From Anthonomus grandis grandis (Eukaryota; Arthropoda; Insecta; Coleoptera; Curculionidae), in the NCBI RefSeq assembly GCF_022605725.1, contig NC_065546.1, forward strand, positions 48,604,227 through 48,668,226: DNA of 64,000 nucleotides. Reading direction: 5' to 3'. Made by a program: the position numbers and the translations under genes. The notes under the pieces were generated by a model. The model did no database searches, had not been told where the DNA came from, and saw nothing but the letters and a program-made list of their open reading frames with translations. Of this stretch, positions 48,732-60,770 are shown piece by piece; the first letter of the stretch is position 1; each line of letters starts with the position of its first letter.

Positions 48732-48933
48732 CAATCTTTAAACAAATATCTACAGGGGTATTTAAGTTAACGAAAAAAAAATAATTTTTTTGTTAAAATT
48801 TTACTACCCTGTAGCTCAAAATCTAAAAGGTTTAGTACCTATGTTTATAGGAACTTTTTTGCGAATTTTTATTTAAAGAACACGTTCCTGAATTTTGTTG
48901 TAAAATTCCCATAATTTCAAACTCACCCTTCCA
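48732..48933 (-). repeat. Right long terminal inverted repeat
   Basis: Reverse complement of 46774-46960 with scattered changes. The outermost 20 bases differ most, so the exact border is uncertain. Confidence 0.8.
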
Positions 48934-51900
48934 AATACGTATTTATAATTTTATAGAAATAAATTGCATTAAGAAAGTAATCGTGTACCGTAGGCCTATA
49001 TGAATTCTATATAAGGTTAGAAATATTATTCTCAGAGGAAGGGCTAACCTGCTCTTTTATTATTTGTATATGCATTAAAAAAGAGGTCAAATTTATTAAA
49101 AGATACATGCCAATTTTTCAAATACACACTAAAAATTTAAAATAAAAATTAAGTTATAATAAATAAACAGTAAAAATAATATCCATTCAAGCTATAAATA
49201 TTTTTTGTTTATTGATAATATGTTTGAAAATATTTGTTGCTATGTCGTTTATAATACTAGTAGACATTCTTACTACAACATATTTTTTATACTAATCAAC
49301 ATTATAAAACTTAAGTATTTCCACAATTATAAGCTTTATGATATATTTTATGGATTTACCCAAAAACCATTTGAAAAAACATGGAAAATTATCTAGATTT
49401 CGCTATAGCTCGATAACGAGTATAGTAAAGAATAATTAAGACACTACGAAGAAAAACGAAAACAGTGCAACAAAATTTGATTTTTGAAATAAGAATTTGC
49501 TTTTGCTTAATAAATTTCTATTAAAAAAAAATAATTGGAAAACTCCGAAAATGAAAATTTTTGAGAATTATACATGTAAAAAAATCAAGTGCATTAATTT
49601 TGAAAAATACCTACGAAATCTATAAGTTTATTGACTATAATTGACTTTTTGTGCTTGGTTCTCTGAAAGAAAGGCAATTGTCTCTTAGCTAATCAAATAT
49701 GGAAAAACAAATCTAATTAATAATTCAAAAAAATAATAGTAAAAGAAAGTAATAGTGACTAAAGTTATGCATACACATTATTTTCAAAGATAATTATAAT
49801 TAAAGTAAGAAAGGTGTAAGACATTTATTAATTCAAAATATTAATTCACATTTTTTACTACTGGTAATTATTTGACGATTTTAAGTCTTATGATCAATTT
49901 TTCGTTGTAGCGATAATTAAGATTAAATTCTATTTTCTAAGTAGAGTTAAGATCGCCTAAAAATAGTGCTTATCTGGCGTAATTTGGCATACTAAACATG
50001 AAATAAAAATGAGAATTCAACTTTCCCACTTTTTCTCTATATTATCGTTTCATTTCCTAAACAGTGTTGGAATTGAGAATGGATTTTTGTAGGGTAGTTT
50101 GCTACATTATATAATAGAGACATCAATTTATTACTAAAATCTTCTACTTCTTAGGCTGAGAAGAGAAAAGCGACAAACAAGATAAAAAAGATTTAAATTA
50201 AAAAGAGTAAAATTCAACGTATTTTCCTTTGGAAAGCTATTTAAAGTTTTGTACTGACTGACATTGTTTTTTTAATATAAATGTGCTTTTAAATTCTTAT
50301 TGGTCAATATAGTTTATAATACTAAGAATCATAGGCCTCAAAGTTATGCATATATTTATCATTTCAGCAGATAGATTATTATACTACTAATAATTTCAAA
50401 ATTTTAGTTTCATGATCAATCTAGGTGTTTTTATTATTTTATTAATTATTAATAATTTAATTATTTTAAGATTATTATATGTACTAATAATCTATATTCT
50501 AATACTTGCGGAAAGATATAAATTCAATAAAGTATAAAAATAATTACTATATAAATTATATTCTTTTATAAATACACAATAAACATTAATCCTATTTTAA
50601 TATAAGGTAAAATCATATAGATTTATATTATATAACATTTCATGTTTTTTCTTATTATATTGTATATTTTTGGAAATCATGATTTTAAGATTAATTCTCA
50701 AAAAACAAATAATAATAAAATTGGGAAAAATTGAATTTTTTATGTTAAATTTTTACACTCCTTATATATTACCAACTATTTTATAAGCTTTAAATATAAG
50801 GAAAATAACATATTTCTTAATAAATTATAAATTAAAAAAACTTGCAGATATTTTATTATTTATTGATAATAAAAATAATTGATGATTCTGGTAATATATG
50901 ATGATCAACTAAGCTAACGTTGGATACTATTATTCTTCACATTTATTAAAAAATAATAATAAAGTAGATTTTCCAAAGTTTTTTTTAATATTTATAAGCT
51001 AATCAACCAATATTCTAGATGTAGGGTAATATGTCGCAAATTAGTCTCAAAGAAAAACCAGAAAAACTAATACTAAAATAGTAAAAAAAATGCAAAAACA
51101 TAAAATAAGTAAACATTGACAATATAGAACCTTGTGAAACACAGTTCAAAGTTAATTTAATTAAAATGTCAGCCTGAGATACTATAAACAACGAAACTAT
51201 TTACTCTGAAATTAATTATAGGTTTATAGTCTTTATTGTTAATGGTTATATTGTTTCACGTTGATCAAACTGAAATTTGCCATTTCGGTTTCATAATGCA
51301 ACTAAGAGTATATTATTTAGTTGGATTAGTAGTAAAATGCCTGTTTTAAAAGATATTAAAAGCAATATTGTATAAATTGAATTTCATGGTATAATGTTTA
51401 TTAGAGCGATCACGACCTTTTAAAAAAATAAATGCATGCATAATTCAAGGGGATGATAATATATAATATTTATTATTACAAATGTTTTAAACTTATGCTC
51501 CTTGATCAAAGATTTTGCTTTGAAATTATATTAAAATATGCCAAACTATGTGTAATAGAAAAATGTTTATTAGTTTTAATTTTATGTTTTAATTTCTCAG
51601 ATATTCAACCCCATTTATATATATATTTTATATTTAATTTAAAAGCGTTTAATATGCTACAAACACAAATATAAAAAACTTTTTAAAATTTATTGTAGCC
51701 TATATTATTAAGAATTTTCATAAACATGACTTAATGAGGGGGAATATATCATATTTGAAGTATTTTCTTACTGAAAAAACTTGTAAAAGCTAATCTTCAT
51801 TTAAGTTATGATACAAATTTGTATAAATAGTTGCTGATATTAAAATTACACTAGATATTGCAAAAATCGCACTATAGAGCAAAAAACATCTATAAGAGTT

Positions 51901-53490
51901 ACAGTGATTGAAACTATATGATTTTTTTTTGATGATAATATGAAAGGTAATAATAAAAGAATTATACTTTTTTTTAAGTTATTTGGTGACATCTCTATGG
52001 ATATCAGCTTTGTTTTGATTATGATACATTTTACTTTTTAAAGCTATATATGCCACGACTAAGTAGTAAGTACTATAATGTAGAAAGTAGGTTACTATTT
52101 AAATACTTAAGCTAATCTCAAACTTGCCGGCACAAACAATGACAAGGCTTAGACCAAAACTTTAATATGTAAATTTGAACAGAAGTACGTATTAACAGCG
52201 TAATTCTATAGTTAAAATGCAACAACGTACCTGTATAAACTTTATAAGTTCTTATTATAAATTAAACTAATATAAAATATTCAAAATGCCTTTTTTCTGA
52301 TATAAGGTAAAACTCTGATTGATGCCTTTGAGTGATTGCTATAACAACTACACTCCATAAATCATCGATAACTTAAATTTACGAAAACGCTATTTGAAAT
52401 GCATGTGATAGTAAGTCGCAAATCAATAAATTTACCTCCATAGTAGCGAAATGCTCATACAAATTTTAACTAGGGATGCAGCAAAAGCAAGAAAAGGAAT
52501 CGATAGAGCGAAAAATATTGCATCATAAATCCCCATATCGGCATGAAAACGGATTTATGAGAAGGTCGCGTAATCTATGCAAACGCATAGGTATGGGATG
52601 CAATTTATTTTAATCACTCCAATTGAAACCAGATAACTCAAGCAGAAAATAGAGTTGCTTTGAGGATTTATTTTTGAAGGAAATCATTAACGGATTGGTT
52701 TATAAATTATCGACACTAATAATTCTTCGGTTCAAAATTAATATTATAGCCGCATGTTTTACCCAAACACTGAAATGTCGAATTGAAAGGGAATAATTAA
52801 AAAAAAAATTTTGCCAACAAATACGGATAAATAACAGCTGAAATTTTCATTTTGGATGGTATATTTGTCAGTCAAAATGAACATAGAAAACACAACAAAC
52901 GCACTAACGAGCTTTTTTAATACATTAACAGCTATGCTAGGAATTTTTTTATTTAAAACCCTGCTGACCAGCAATTCAGATTACTAGTATTAGGTTTTCA
53001 GGATATTGGCTTATAACAACATATAATTCTTAATAATGTAATAAATTATTAGATTTTTTTTAAATATTAATCTAAAAATTATAATCTTTAAAATTATAAA
53101 ATAGAATAAAATAAAAATAATGTATCTTTATTTACGTATAAATTTAATATATGGGCCATTAATAATATTACAATAGTTATATGCTCAACTCGTTTTGAAA
53201 TCACTATAAAAAAACTTTTACTTGCTTATTAAATGTACTACATATTTTCTATTTTTTTTGTCTTTTTATATCTCTTTGTTTTATTTGACTATTTAATACT
53301 TAGTTGAATATTATATGCCTAAAATTGGATATTACTTCTATAGAACAAGTTCATTTTCATCTATCTTTTTGAAAGCCCTGTATATTTAAAAAAATATATT
53401 TAATCCCTCTAAAAGGAAAGTTTTTTGACAATATTGTCTGACAGTTGGATATGGCCATTAATCTAAGTGGTAATTAAAAAGTGGGAATAA
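48934..53490. other. Long A+T-rich region without a called gene
   Basis: Mostly low-complexity sequence. A patch at 52430-52580 is less A+T-rich and could hold a short minus-strand first exon encoding a hydrophobic leader (see findings). Two motif-like sites lie near 49751 and 50330. Confidence 0.5.
50330..50353 (+). repeat. Dispersed motif, divergent copy
   Basis: CATAGGCCTCAAAGTTATGC followed by ATAT. A weaker relative, AGTGACTAAAGTTATGCATA, lies at 49754. Both keep the AAGTTATGCAT half. Confidence 0.35.
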
Positions 53491-53510
53491 CAGCCATTTA
53501 AATTATGCCT
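53491..53510 (+). repeat. Dispersed motif, pair member 1
   Basis: CAGCCATTTAAATTATGCCT preceded by GGAATAA. The partner 0.7 kb downstream has the same AATAACAGCCATTTAAA start. Confidence 0.6.
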
Positions 53511-54183
53511 TTTTTTCACAAAAAATTTAATTAATTTTGTTATAGATCTTATTTATACCCTCATTAATTTAATATTTTTTAAAATATTCTATTTTGTTTT
53601 TTACTTTCTATGTTGCTTCTTATTTTTTCCAAAATTTATTTATTTTGAGAGTAATTAATGTAAATATATTATTTTTATTTTATTATATAACCAGTTTAAA
53701 ATTATGAAGAAATTTCCAACTTATATTACTTTTTGTGTATGCTTTTTCTTGTATTTTTTCACTAACATTCAGATATAAGAAATAATATAATCACATTAGT
53801 TAAGTTGCAAGTTTTATAAAAAATTTTGTTTTATAAACATATTGATTGCTAATACTTTTTTTATCTGTACTCTTTATAGTTAAAATTCATTTCGTTTTAC
53901 ATTTTTTTAGCTGTGTTTGTATTTGATTTCTTACCCTCGTTAATTATTTTGCAATTATTCCTTTTAGAATTTTATAATATAAATTAATACCCTACCAGTT
54001 TTTATTCCTAGTACTTATTTGCTAACTAACTTGGATTTTTTTTACATTGAACAAATCGTATTTGCCTAATTTCTTCTTTGCTCATACTGTTAAAACATAA
54101 TATTTATACAACGATTTTTAACAATACTTCACAAAATGAATCCATATAATTTGATCTATTTGTGAGGCTCTTTTAACAAGAGA
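53511..54183. other. No gene seen between the motif pair
   Basis: T-rich sequence with long T runs; no ORF with signature. Confidence 0.5.
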
Positions 54184-54208
54184 AATAACAGCCATTTAAA
54201 GTATGCTT
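54184..54208 (+). repeat. Dispersed motif, pair member 2
   Basis: AATAACAGCCATTTAAAGTA followed by TGCTT. The right flank, like that of the 53491 copy, continues into TTTAATATTTT-rich sequence. Confidence 0.55.
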
Positions 54209-56627
54209 AAAAGTAAATAGTTGGCTTTAATTTTTTAATATTTTAAGTCTCTTATTTTTTAATATATTTTAGCTTCTAAACTTTAAGGCAAATAAATAAA
54301 GTTGAAACGTAATAGAACATTCTATAGTGACTCCGGACCCAATTAAGGGTAGTTGTCCAGGGTAAATTACTTAATAACAGAGGGGTTTCGGGCTATATTT
54401 TAAGTTAAAGGGTCCATAGATAATATTATAATTTTGAATATGTAAATTCGGCCCAATCCCTGCACCACTTAAGAAGGGTGCCTGTTGTCAATGTTAAAAT
54501 TACCGATGAGAAAAAGGGTTGTGTGATAACTCATAATATTGGATTAGGTAAAATAATTAAATTTTGAAAGTGAATATTTATTCGTCAGTTCCGCTTTGTT
54601 TATTTCCTAAATCCTTTAAATGGGATATTCAAATTTTCTGAACGAACTTCATTGCGGTATTATAAATTGCCATAAATTGTAAAACAGATTTACATAGATA
54701 ATTAAATAATCACCATTAATGTTAATTGTTTGAACGTTTATAGCAAAAATTTGAATTTTTGAGAGATATTTTAAATAAACTATTCGTAAAGAAATTAAAT
54801 AACATTTTTAAAGTATTTTTACTAAAATTATGATATAACAACCCATTTTGAACTTTTTCTCTTTTTTGCATGGTTTGCCCAACCAGGTTAAAAAAATTTT
54901 ATTTTGTTTTCTTTATGATACCCTCAATTAAAATGGTGAATGTAAAGGAAAATGAGTCAATTTAATCACAATTTAATTCAATATTGGTTGTCTGGTCCTG
55001 TGCTACTCTTTAAATATTCTGAAAATTATTCTTTTCTTGCACAGTTTTTTTATTATACAATTTATCCAACTGCAGCAATTGATTACAATTGAAGAAACTC
55101 AGATATTAAGGAGAACTTTTACTAACTGAAACCATGCTTTTATGTAGGCATCCAAAGATGATCTTTACAGATGCTCATGCGGTAAAGAATCGACTTTAAT
55201 TATTTATTTAATTATTTTATTAAGTGAATAACACTATTATAGGATACTCTGCCATTTTAAGAAACCTTTTAGATATCGGTCTTCCAGAATGTAGAAATTA
55301 TAATTTTTACTCTATTCGCTATGTTCAAATTTTGTCATACTTTATAATCAACCTTACCCAACTACAATTGAAACAACTCTGGTTAATTTAAGCATTTTAC
55401 TTTTTACAGGACTAAGGAATATTATTGCTTCTAATTCTATTCTGAGAGTGAAAGTGAGTGATGAGGTAAGGATTTTATGGTTATTAAAGCAAATTGTATT
55501 TTTCCACTTTTTCTTCAAAATTTGTTTTTCATATATATAATAGGATCTCGATTTTTCCAAAAGTTGTTTTTTTTTAGAATGTACAGCAGACTACATAAAT
55601 AATTACTATCTGGTTACCATTTCTTAAGATATCTCCAAGATGATATCTCCTTTACACTAAGTTTAAGAACAACATTTCCAAACAATTACTTTTTTATCAT
55701 AATTTGAGTCTTAATTTTATGTACTCTTAATGATTTTTATCGATAGTACATGCACCTGTACCATATGCATAAATATATATCACATGTATCATATGTTTAA
55801 TAATTGATCTTATTTTGGGCTCAGAGGTCGATTTTATCATAAATAATTGTGTTAGTCCCATATTTCATACATATATAATAATGTACATTTAATATTTGTA
55901 TATCAGATTTTTTAGTTATTAAATGCAAAATAGAGCTATAAATGTTTAAAACTAATTTTTTCTTTAGATTTTTTCTTAAGTACGAAAACAGTGTACAAAG
56001 GCCTATGGCTATTTATTTTTATGATATTTTTAGAATATTAAAAAATCTCTTGAATAGTTGACGAAAACAAATATTATATCTTGAATAGTTTAATGCCCCC
56101 TTACTTGAATTATTTTACAAAATCCTCTTGCCTAGCTTAAGAACTAAAAAATGAAATGAAACTTAAAGACAAGGCATTAAGTAAATATGAAAAAAATTAA
56201 CTTTCAAAAAAACGGGGAAGTGGTAAGCTATTTTCCAATACATCTACGAAATATAAACAATATTTAAAAAATAAACACTTATTCAAAAAAAAACAATAGC
56301 TATCTAGAAATTAGAACTGCATTAGATATAAAAAAATTATATGTTTTATAAAACCTCCCTTGAAAATACCAATCCTATATTTCTAAATTTTGACATGCAA
56401 AAGAAAAAACATGAAAGAAAATTTTTGATTTTAAAATAGCTACAATTGCTTAGATAAGCTTAGCTTTACCATCAATTAATTCCATTGCAGCCGGAATGGA
56501 TAGCATTCGCATTTTAATAATATTAAACTGTATTTTGTTGTACCCATTATTTTGCATTTAATTAAGGTCTGTATAAAAACATCGACTTTTTATGTTGCAT
56601 CGGAAATTAATCATTTCGTTCTTTCAG
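54209..56627. other. A+T-rich region without recognised genes
   Basis: A patch at 54330-54500 is less A+T-rich but gives no open frame. The 68-codon ORF at 55354-55560 (minus) shows no signature. Confidence 0.5.
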
Positions 56628-56880
56628 TTCCTAAAATCTCAAATCCCACTAAAGAGCATAAAGATTAGAGAGCATCAATTAGCATTCTTTCAACATTATC
56701 GAAGGTTTTAGAAAAACAAATTCTAGCTATCCTGATTAGTCAGGCTTTCGTAAGAATTACAACTTTGCCTTTAAAGATGACTTTAAAAATATATCTTTAA
56801 TGGTCACTGTCAGATTGTGCTGCGTCGGAATTACTTGACTATTTAAAGGCTTTCGATAAGTATAGCACAACAACGTGAGG
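56628..56880 (+). pseudogene. LINE reverse transcriptase N-terminal fragment
   Basis: The plus strand reads PKISNPTKEHKD, a stop, then SISILSTLSKVLEKQI, matching the first RT block of non-LTR elements (family form VPK..NP.E..DYRPISILP.LSKV.EKI). After a deletion it resumes with LLDYLKAFDKYST (family form LDFSKAFDTVSH). Blocks between and after, including VPQG and FADD, are missing. Although short, the order and spacing of RPIS-like and KAFD-like blocks make the call likely. Confidence 0.65.
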
Positions 56881-57539
56881 CTGGCTGGACATTTAAATAA
56901 TTACATTAAAAAGGCATTTATTAATTAAATGTATTTCACATCAGGGCGTCTAATAAATAATTATAGGTCATAAAACATTGTTGTGTGCTAACTTGGATTT
57001 ATCCCAATTTACTTATTGTGATTTAATTTAATGTCTGCATTCTAGACTAGAACCAGGCGCATAGAGCTAATACAAAATTCCTATGTTCATCTAATTGGTG
57101 GTATAAGAACGAAAAATAATAAAGATGCAAAAAATAATAGGGTGCAAAATTTAAAAAGATCGTTTGGCTTAACAGGAAAGAATAGGGGTAATGACGTTTT
57201 CTGATGTAAGAGTTTTAAGCTTTGAAATATCTTTAGCCTCAACATAAAACGACATTTTATGAAAAAGTCCTTTAGCTCTATTTTGTACCACAAAATGTTA
57301 AATGAATTGAAATATGTAAATTTGAGTCAGTTATATATTATATTAACATAAGTTTTTATACTCTTAAACACGTTATTTTTTTTTTCTCTTGGTTAACAAA
57401 AGCAATTTTAGCCAAGGCATTACTTTTAATGTTAATATTATAATTTATTAAAGAATTTTATTATATCACGTTTCTCGCTCTATATTATTACTGACTCCAG
57501 AGATGGCAATGTAAAAATGAAAATTGATTTGACTGATAT
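56881..57539. other. No gene seen
   Basis: A+T-rich. The 68-codon minus ORF at 57087-57293 has no family signature. Confidence 0.5.
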
Positions 57540-57957
57540 TGAATTAACTTTTTATTCACCAAACGGAAAATAATAATTTTCCCGAAAATTTATAAGTGCT
57601 CCACTTCTTCCTAGAAAATTAAAATCGATGGAAGCTTAGCTTTAAATGCGAAGAGTAATGACCAAGGAAACACCAGCAATACAGCTGTTCTACCGAATGC
57701 GGTTACAATTCAGTAGAGTAAAAACGAATTTCCCAAATACTACGCAAAATGAAATTGTCAAGCGCTTTCATTAAATTCAAAGACTACAACAAAGTTTCCA
57801 AAAGTTCTTGCAATGAAAAATCCTACATGACTGCAAACAATAATAAATTGGTCTGTATTAAAGAACGTTTTAAATAATAAAGGTATAAAAAGATGATAAA
57901 AAAATAGTACAGGAAATGTGTAAAATTTTCACATTTTATATTTTTAATTACTATTTA

Positions 57958-57982
57958 ATGCATAATTTAAATGGGTCTGATA
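57958..57982 (-). repeat. Dispersed motif in unit 1
   Basis: ATGCATAATTTAAATGGGTC followed by TGATA, about 200 bp left of the conserved core. Confidence 0.6.
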
Positions 57983-59146
57983 CTATTTTTTTTATTAAAA
58001 GATAGTAACATGTTCTGAATGCAGACAAAGAAGTTGTAGTAGCACCCTCTATTTTAAATTACTTTCAAAAAGTTACTTACAACTCATTCTAGTGTGTTAA
58101 ATGCAGTACAATAGATTACAGCATATAAGCTCGGCAGCAATGTCAGAATTCGGAAATCCACTAGGCGGTAGTTTGAAAAGACGCCATTATCATTCTCGTT
58201 AAATATTTCTAACGAAAATATTTGGGAAAAGCGCACACATTCGCAATTTAAACTTCTCGTCAACTTTATACGAGTTTTGTATACCTTTCGCCAAAGACTC
58301 TTGAAATTAAATGCGGGGTTGTTTTGAGCTAAGAATTTTAAGTAACAAAGTAAACAAGCCTTACGGTGGCTTTTTAGTAATATGAAGTAAATCTATTCAA
58401 TATGAAGGAAAAGTTTGAATAGAGACTTGCAATAAGAAATATGAAATGTAAAGACGTAGTTAAAAATAATTAACGTAACCCAACTTTTATTTTACTTTCA
58501 ATTAAATTTACTACTTTAAAATAAAAGTTTAATTTTACAAATTCGACCAGTTTAAATTTGGTTTAATTTTACTAAAGTTCAGGTCCAAAGTCCACCCGTT
58601 TAAAAGCTATACAATATGTCCCTAAATTGGTGTAGAATATACTGAAATTTCCCGAGTAATTGCAGGTCGGGAAAGGCTGAAAACTAAAGAAAGTTTTAGA
58701 CAATTTTGTAATTCATGTAAAATCGCGGGACCAATAAGCTCAACTCTTTAGATTTTTCTACATACATAGCAATTGGATGTTTTTCTTTTATTTTTTGAAA
58801 TATTGTTAAGGCATCTTTATTATTATTATTGTTATTATTACTATTGTTATATAAAAAAAATTATTTTGTATATCTTATTACAGGCTATATAAGAATAAAA
58901 ATTAAACTGGCTTGAATTAAATTACCTTTTTATACACAAACCGAAAAAAAATATTTGTCAGAAAATGTGTGCCTTACCCCTTTCAGAAAAATTAAAATCG
59001 ATATAAGTCTATTTTTTAATATAAAATGAAATACAAAACATAAAATTATTATAATAAAATGGCTTGTATTTGAAACTAGGAGGTTATAAATTTTTAGGTA
59101 AAGTAATCTTTATCATAGCATTATTCCATACGTCTTATTATTATTC

Positions 59147-59173
59147 TATGCATAATTTAAGTAGGTCTGATTA
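59147..59173 (-). repeat. Dispersed motif in unit 2
   Basis: TATGCATAATTTAAGTAGGT followed by CTGATTA, at the same position relative to the core as the copy at 57958. Confidence 0.6.
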
Positions 59174-59357
59174 AATGAGACTAATAAATGTACTATTATT
59201 AAAACATAATAAATAAAATATTCTGGGTGCAGACAAGAAAGTTGTAGTAACACTGTACTTAAAACTACCTTAAAAAAGAGACTTACTTTCAAAAGTTACA
59301 ACTCCTTCTAGTGTATTAAATGCAGTTAGAGGCTTACACCTCATAAGCTCTGCAGCA

Positions 59358-59528
59358 ATGTCAGAATTCAGAAATTCACTAGGCCGTAGTTTGAAAAGAC
59401 GCCATTATCATTCTCGTCATATATTTCTTACGAAAATATTTGGGAAAAGCGCACACATTCGCAATTTAAACTTCTCGTCAACTTTATACGAGTTTTGTAT
59501 ACCTTTCGCCAAAAACTCTTTAAATTAA
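59358..59528 (+). other. 56-codon ORF across the conserved core (unit 2 only)
   Basis: In unit 2 the core is open from the ATG at 59358 to a TAA at 59526: MSEFRNSLGRSLKRRHYHSR, then IFGKSAHIRNLNFSSTLYEF and CIPFAKNSLN. In unit 1 the same frame has a TAA right after the HYHSR residues, then continues unchanged. The ORF may be chance; conserved noncoding function, recent gene conversion and a short peptide all remain possible. I recognise no domain. Confidence 0.25.
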
Positions 59529-60289
59529 ATGCGGGGTTGTTTTGAGCTAAGAATTTTAAGTAACAAAGTAAGCAAGCCTTACGGTAGCTTTTTAGTTGCC
59601 CGACATAAATCTATTCAATATGAACAAACAGTTTGAAAAGAGTTTTACAAAAATCCGGTCATGCATTAAAAAATATGAAATGTAAAGACCCAGTTTAAAA
59701 GAATGAAGCCCTTGAAAACTTTTATTTGAAATCGAATATTTATTGATGTATATTTTCCAGATTTGAAAATATTAAATACTTTATTTTTAACTTATATACT
59801 GGTATAACAAAAGTGGGCCACAAGCTAGGAATAATACTGCTGCAATCCAACTTTTATATTTCTTTCAATTAAATAGAAATACAAATTCGCCCAGTTTAAA
59901 TGTGGTCTAATTTTGCTAAAATCTAGGTCCGAAGTAAACTCGTATAAAGTTATAGAATATGTTCTAAAATTAGTGGTGAATATATTGGAATCTACAAAGT
60001 AATTGCAGGTTTGGAAACGCTAAAAGGCTGAAGAAAGTTTTAGACAATGTTGTTACACATTAAGCTTTACGCTTCACGTTTGTGAATGTTATTCTTCTAA
60101 AGTAATATTTTTTAAACTTTAGTAATTTAAATTTTAAATAACTAATGTTGTTTTTGAACTGTACTTCTAACTTATACCAGGATATAATATAGTATCGTAA
60201 TCTAACTTTTATTTTAATTTAAATTAAGTTTTATAAGTTCTATCAGTTTAGTCAAGTCATGCAGAGTGTTTCTGTGGATGGTGCCCTTT

Positions 60290-60770
60290 CAAAGGAGCAG
60301 ATGTTCCTCAGGGTTTATTTCTTGGGCCACTTCTATTTCTCATTTAAATTAATGACATGGCCAATCTTAGGATCTCAGATAAATTCATTCAGTTTGCGGA
60401 TGATTCAACAATTTTATGGCATGATACGAGTGCGATGAATCTAAGTACCACAGTTAACAGAGATATTGTTGAAATCAAGAGATGGTGTGATTCCAACAAA
60501 CTGTGTTTAAATATTTCAAAAACTGGTGTTATGAATTTGAAATGCAATTTAAATAATGTTTTTTTGGAAAATCACATTCTAAACAACTTAGACGAAAATT
60601 AATTTTTAAGTTTATTTATTGATAATAAACTAAAATTTGAGGGCCATATCACGCAATTGTGTAGAAAAATATCAGCAAATTGTTATGCTCTTAAAGTGGT
60701 CGCAGGAGAGGTTGATTTTGACATGGCGAGAAATGTTTATTTTTCTTGCAGGACTTTAGGTATGTTCTTT
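60290..60770 (+). pseudogene. Comparatively young LINE reverse transcriptase (CR1/Jockey-like)
   Basis: One frame runs for about 155 codons with only two stops. It reads DVPQGLFLGPLLFLI, a TAA at 60345-60347 where relatives have tyrosine, then INDMANLRIS, FIQFADDSTILWHDTS (the catalytic FADD box), VEIKRWCDSNKLCLNISKTG, LNNLDEN, a TAA at 60600-60602, FLSLFIDNKLKFEGHITQLC and NCYALKVVAGEVDFDMARNV. These are RT palm through thumb in correct order. The 5' part of ORF2 is missing, as in typical 5'-truncated LINE insertions. It is much less decayed than the RT pieces at 6.2, 16.3, 37.1 and 56.6 kb. Confidence 0.9.

Larger units (their letters stand above)
46774..48933 (-). mobile_element. Mariner-type element with inverted repeats of about 200 bp
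   Basis: The left arm (46774-46960) and right arm (about 48732-48933) are inverted copies sharing CAAAATTCAGGAACGTG, AAAAAAGTTCCTATAAACAT, AACCTTTTAGATTTT and AAATACCCCTGTAGATATTT. The left edge reads TACAGGATG, the expected mariner-type end after a TA; the right edge (GAAGGGTGAG read inward) is less certain. A broken transposase lies on the minus strand inside. The 3' noncoding part carries the CAGTGGCGTAC block shared with the deletion derivative at 26357-26974. On the plus strand at 48653, TTGGAAGGGTGAATCATAG repeats the element's right end in the opposite direction, so the last 285 bp themselves have inverted ends, perhaps a nested short element. Confidence 0.88.
57540..60130. repeat. Tandem duplication, unit about 1.2-1.3 kb, conserved core
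   Basis: Unit 1 (about 57540-58900) and unit 2 (about 58920-60130) match in order: AAAATTAAAATCGAT, the dispersed motif, GAAGTTGTAGTA(G/A)CAC, a long core, then AACTTTTAT, TTCG(A/C)CCAGTTTAAAT, GTAATTGCAGGT and GAAAGTTTTAGACAAT. The core (58135-58400 and 59347-59620) is far more alike than the flanks: about 84 bp in a row without a difference, from ACGAAAATATTTGGGAAAAG to ACCTTTCGCC, plus 28-bp and about 50-bp identical blocks. A short piece of a third unit (ATCTAACTTTTATTTTA and on) starts near 60200 before the LINE. No known family was recognised. Confidence 0.85.
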
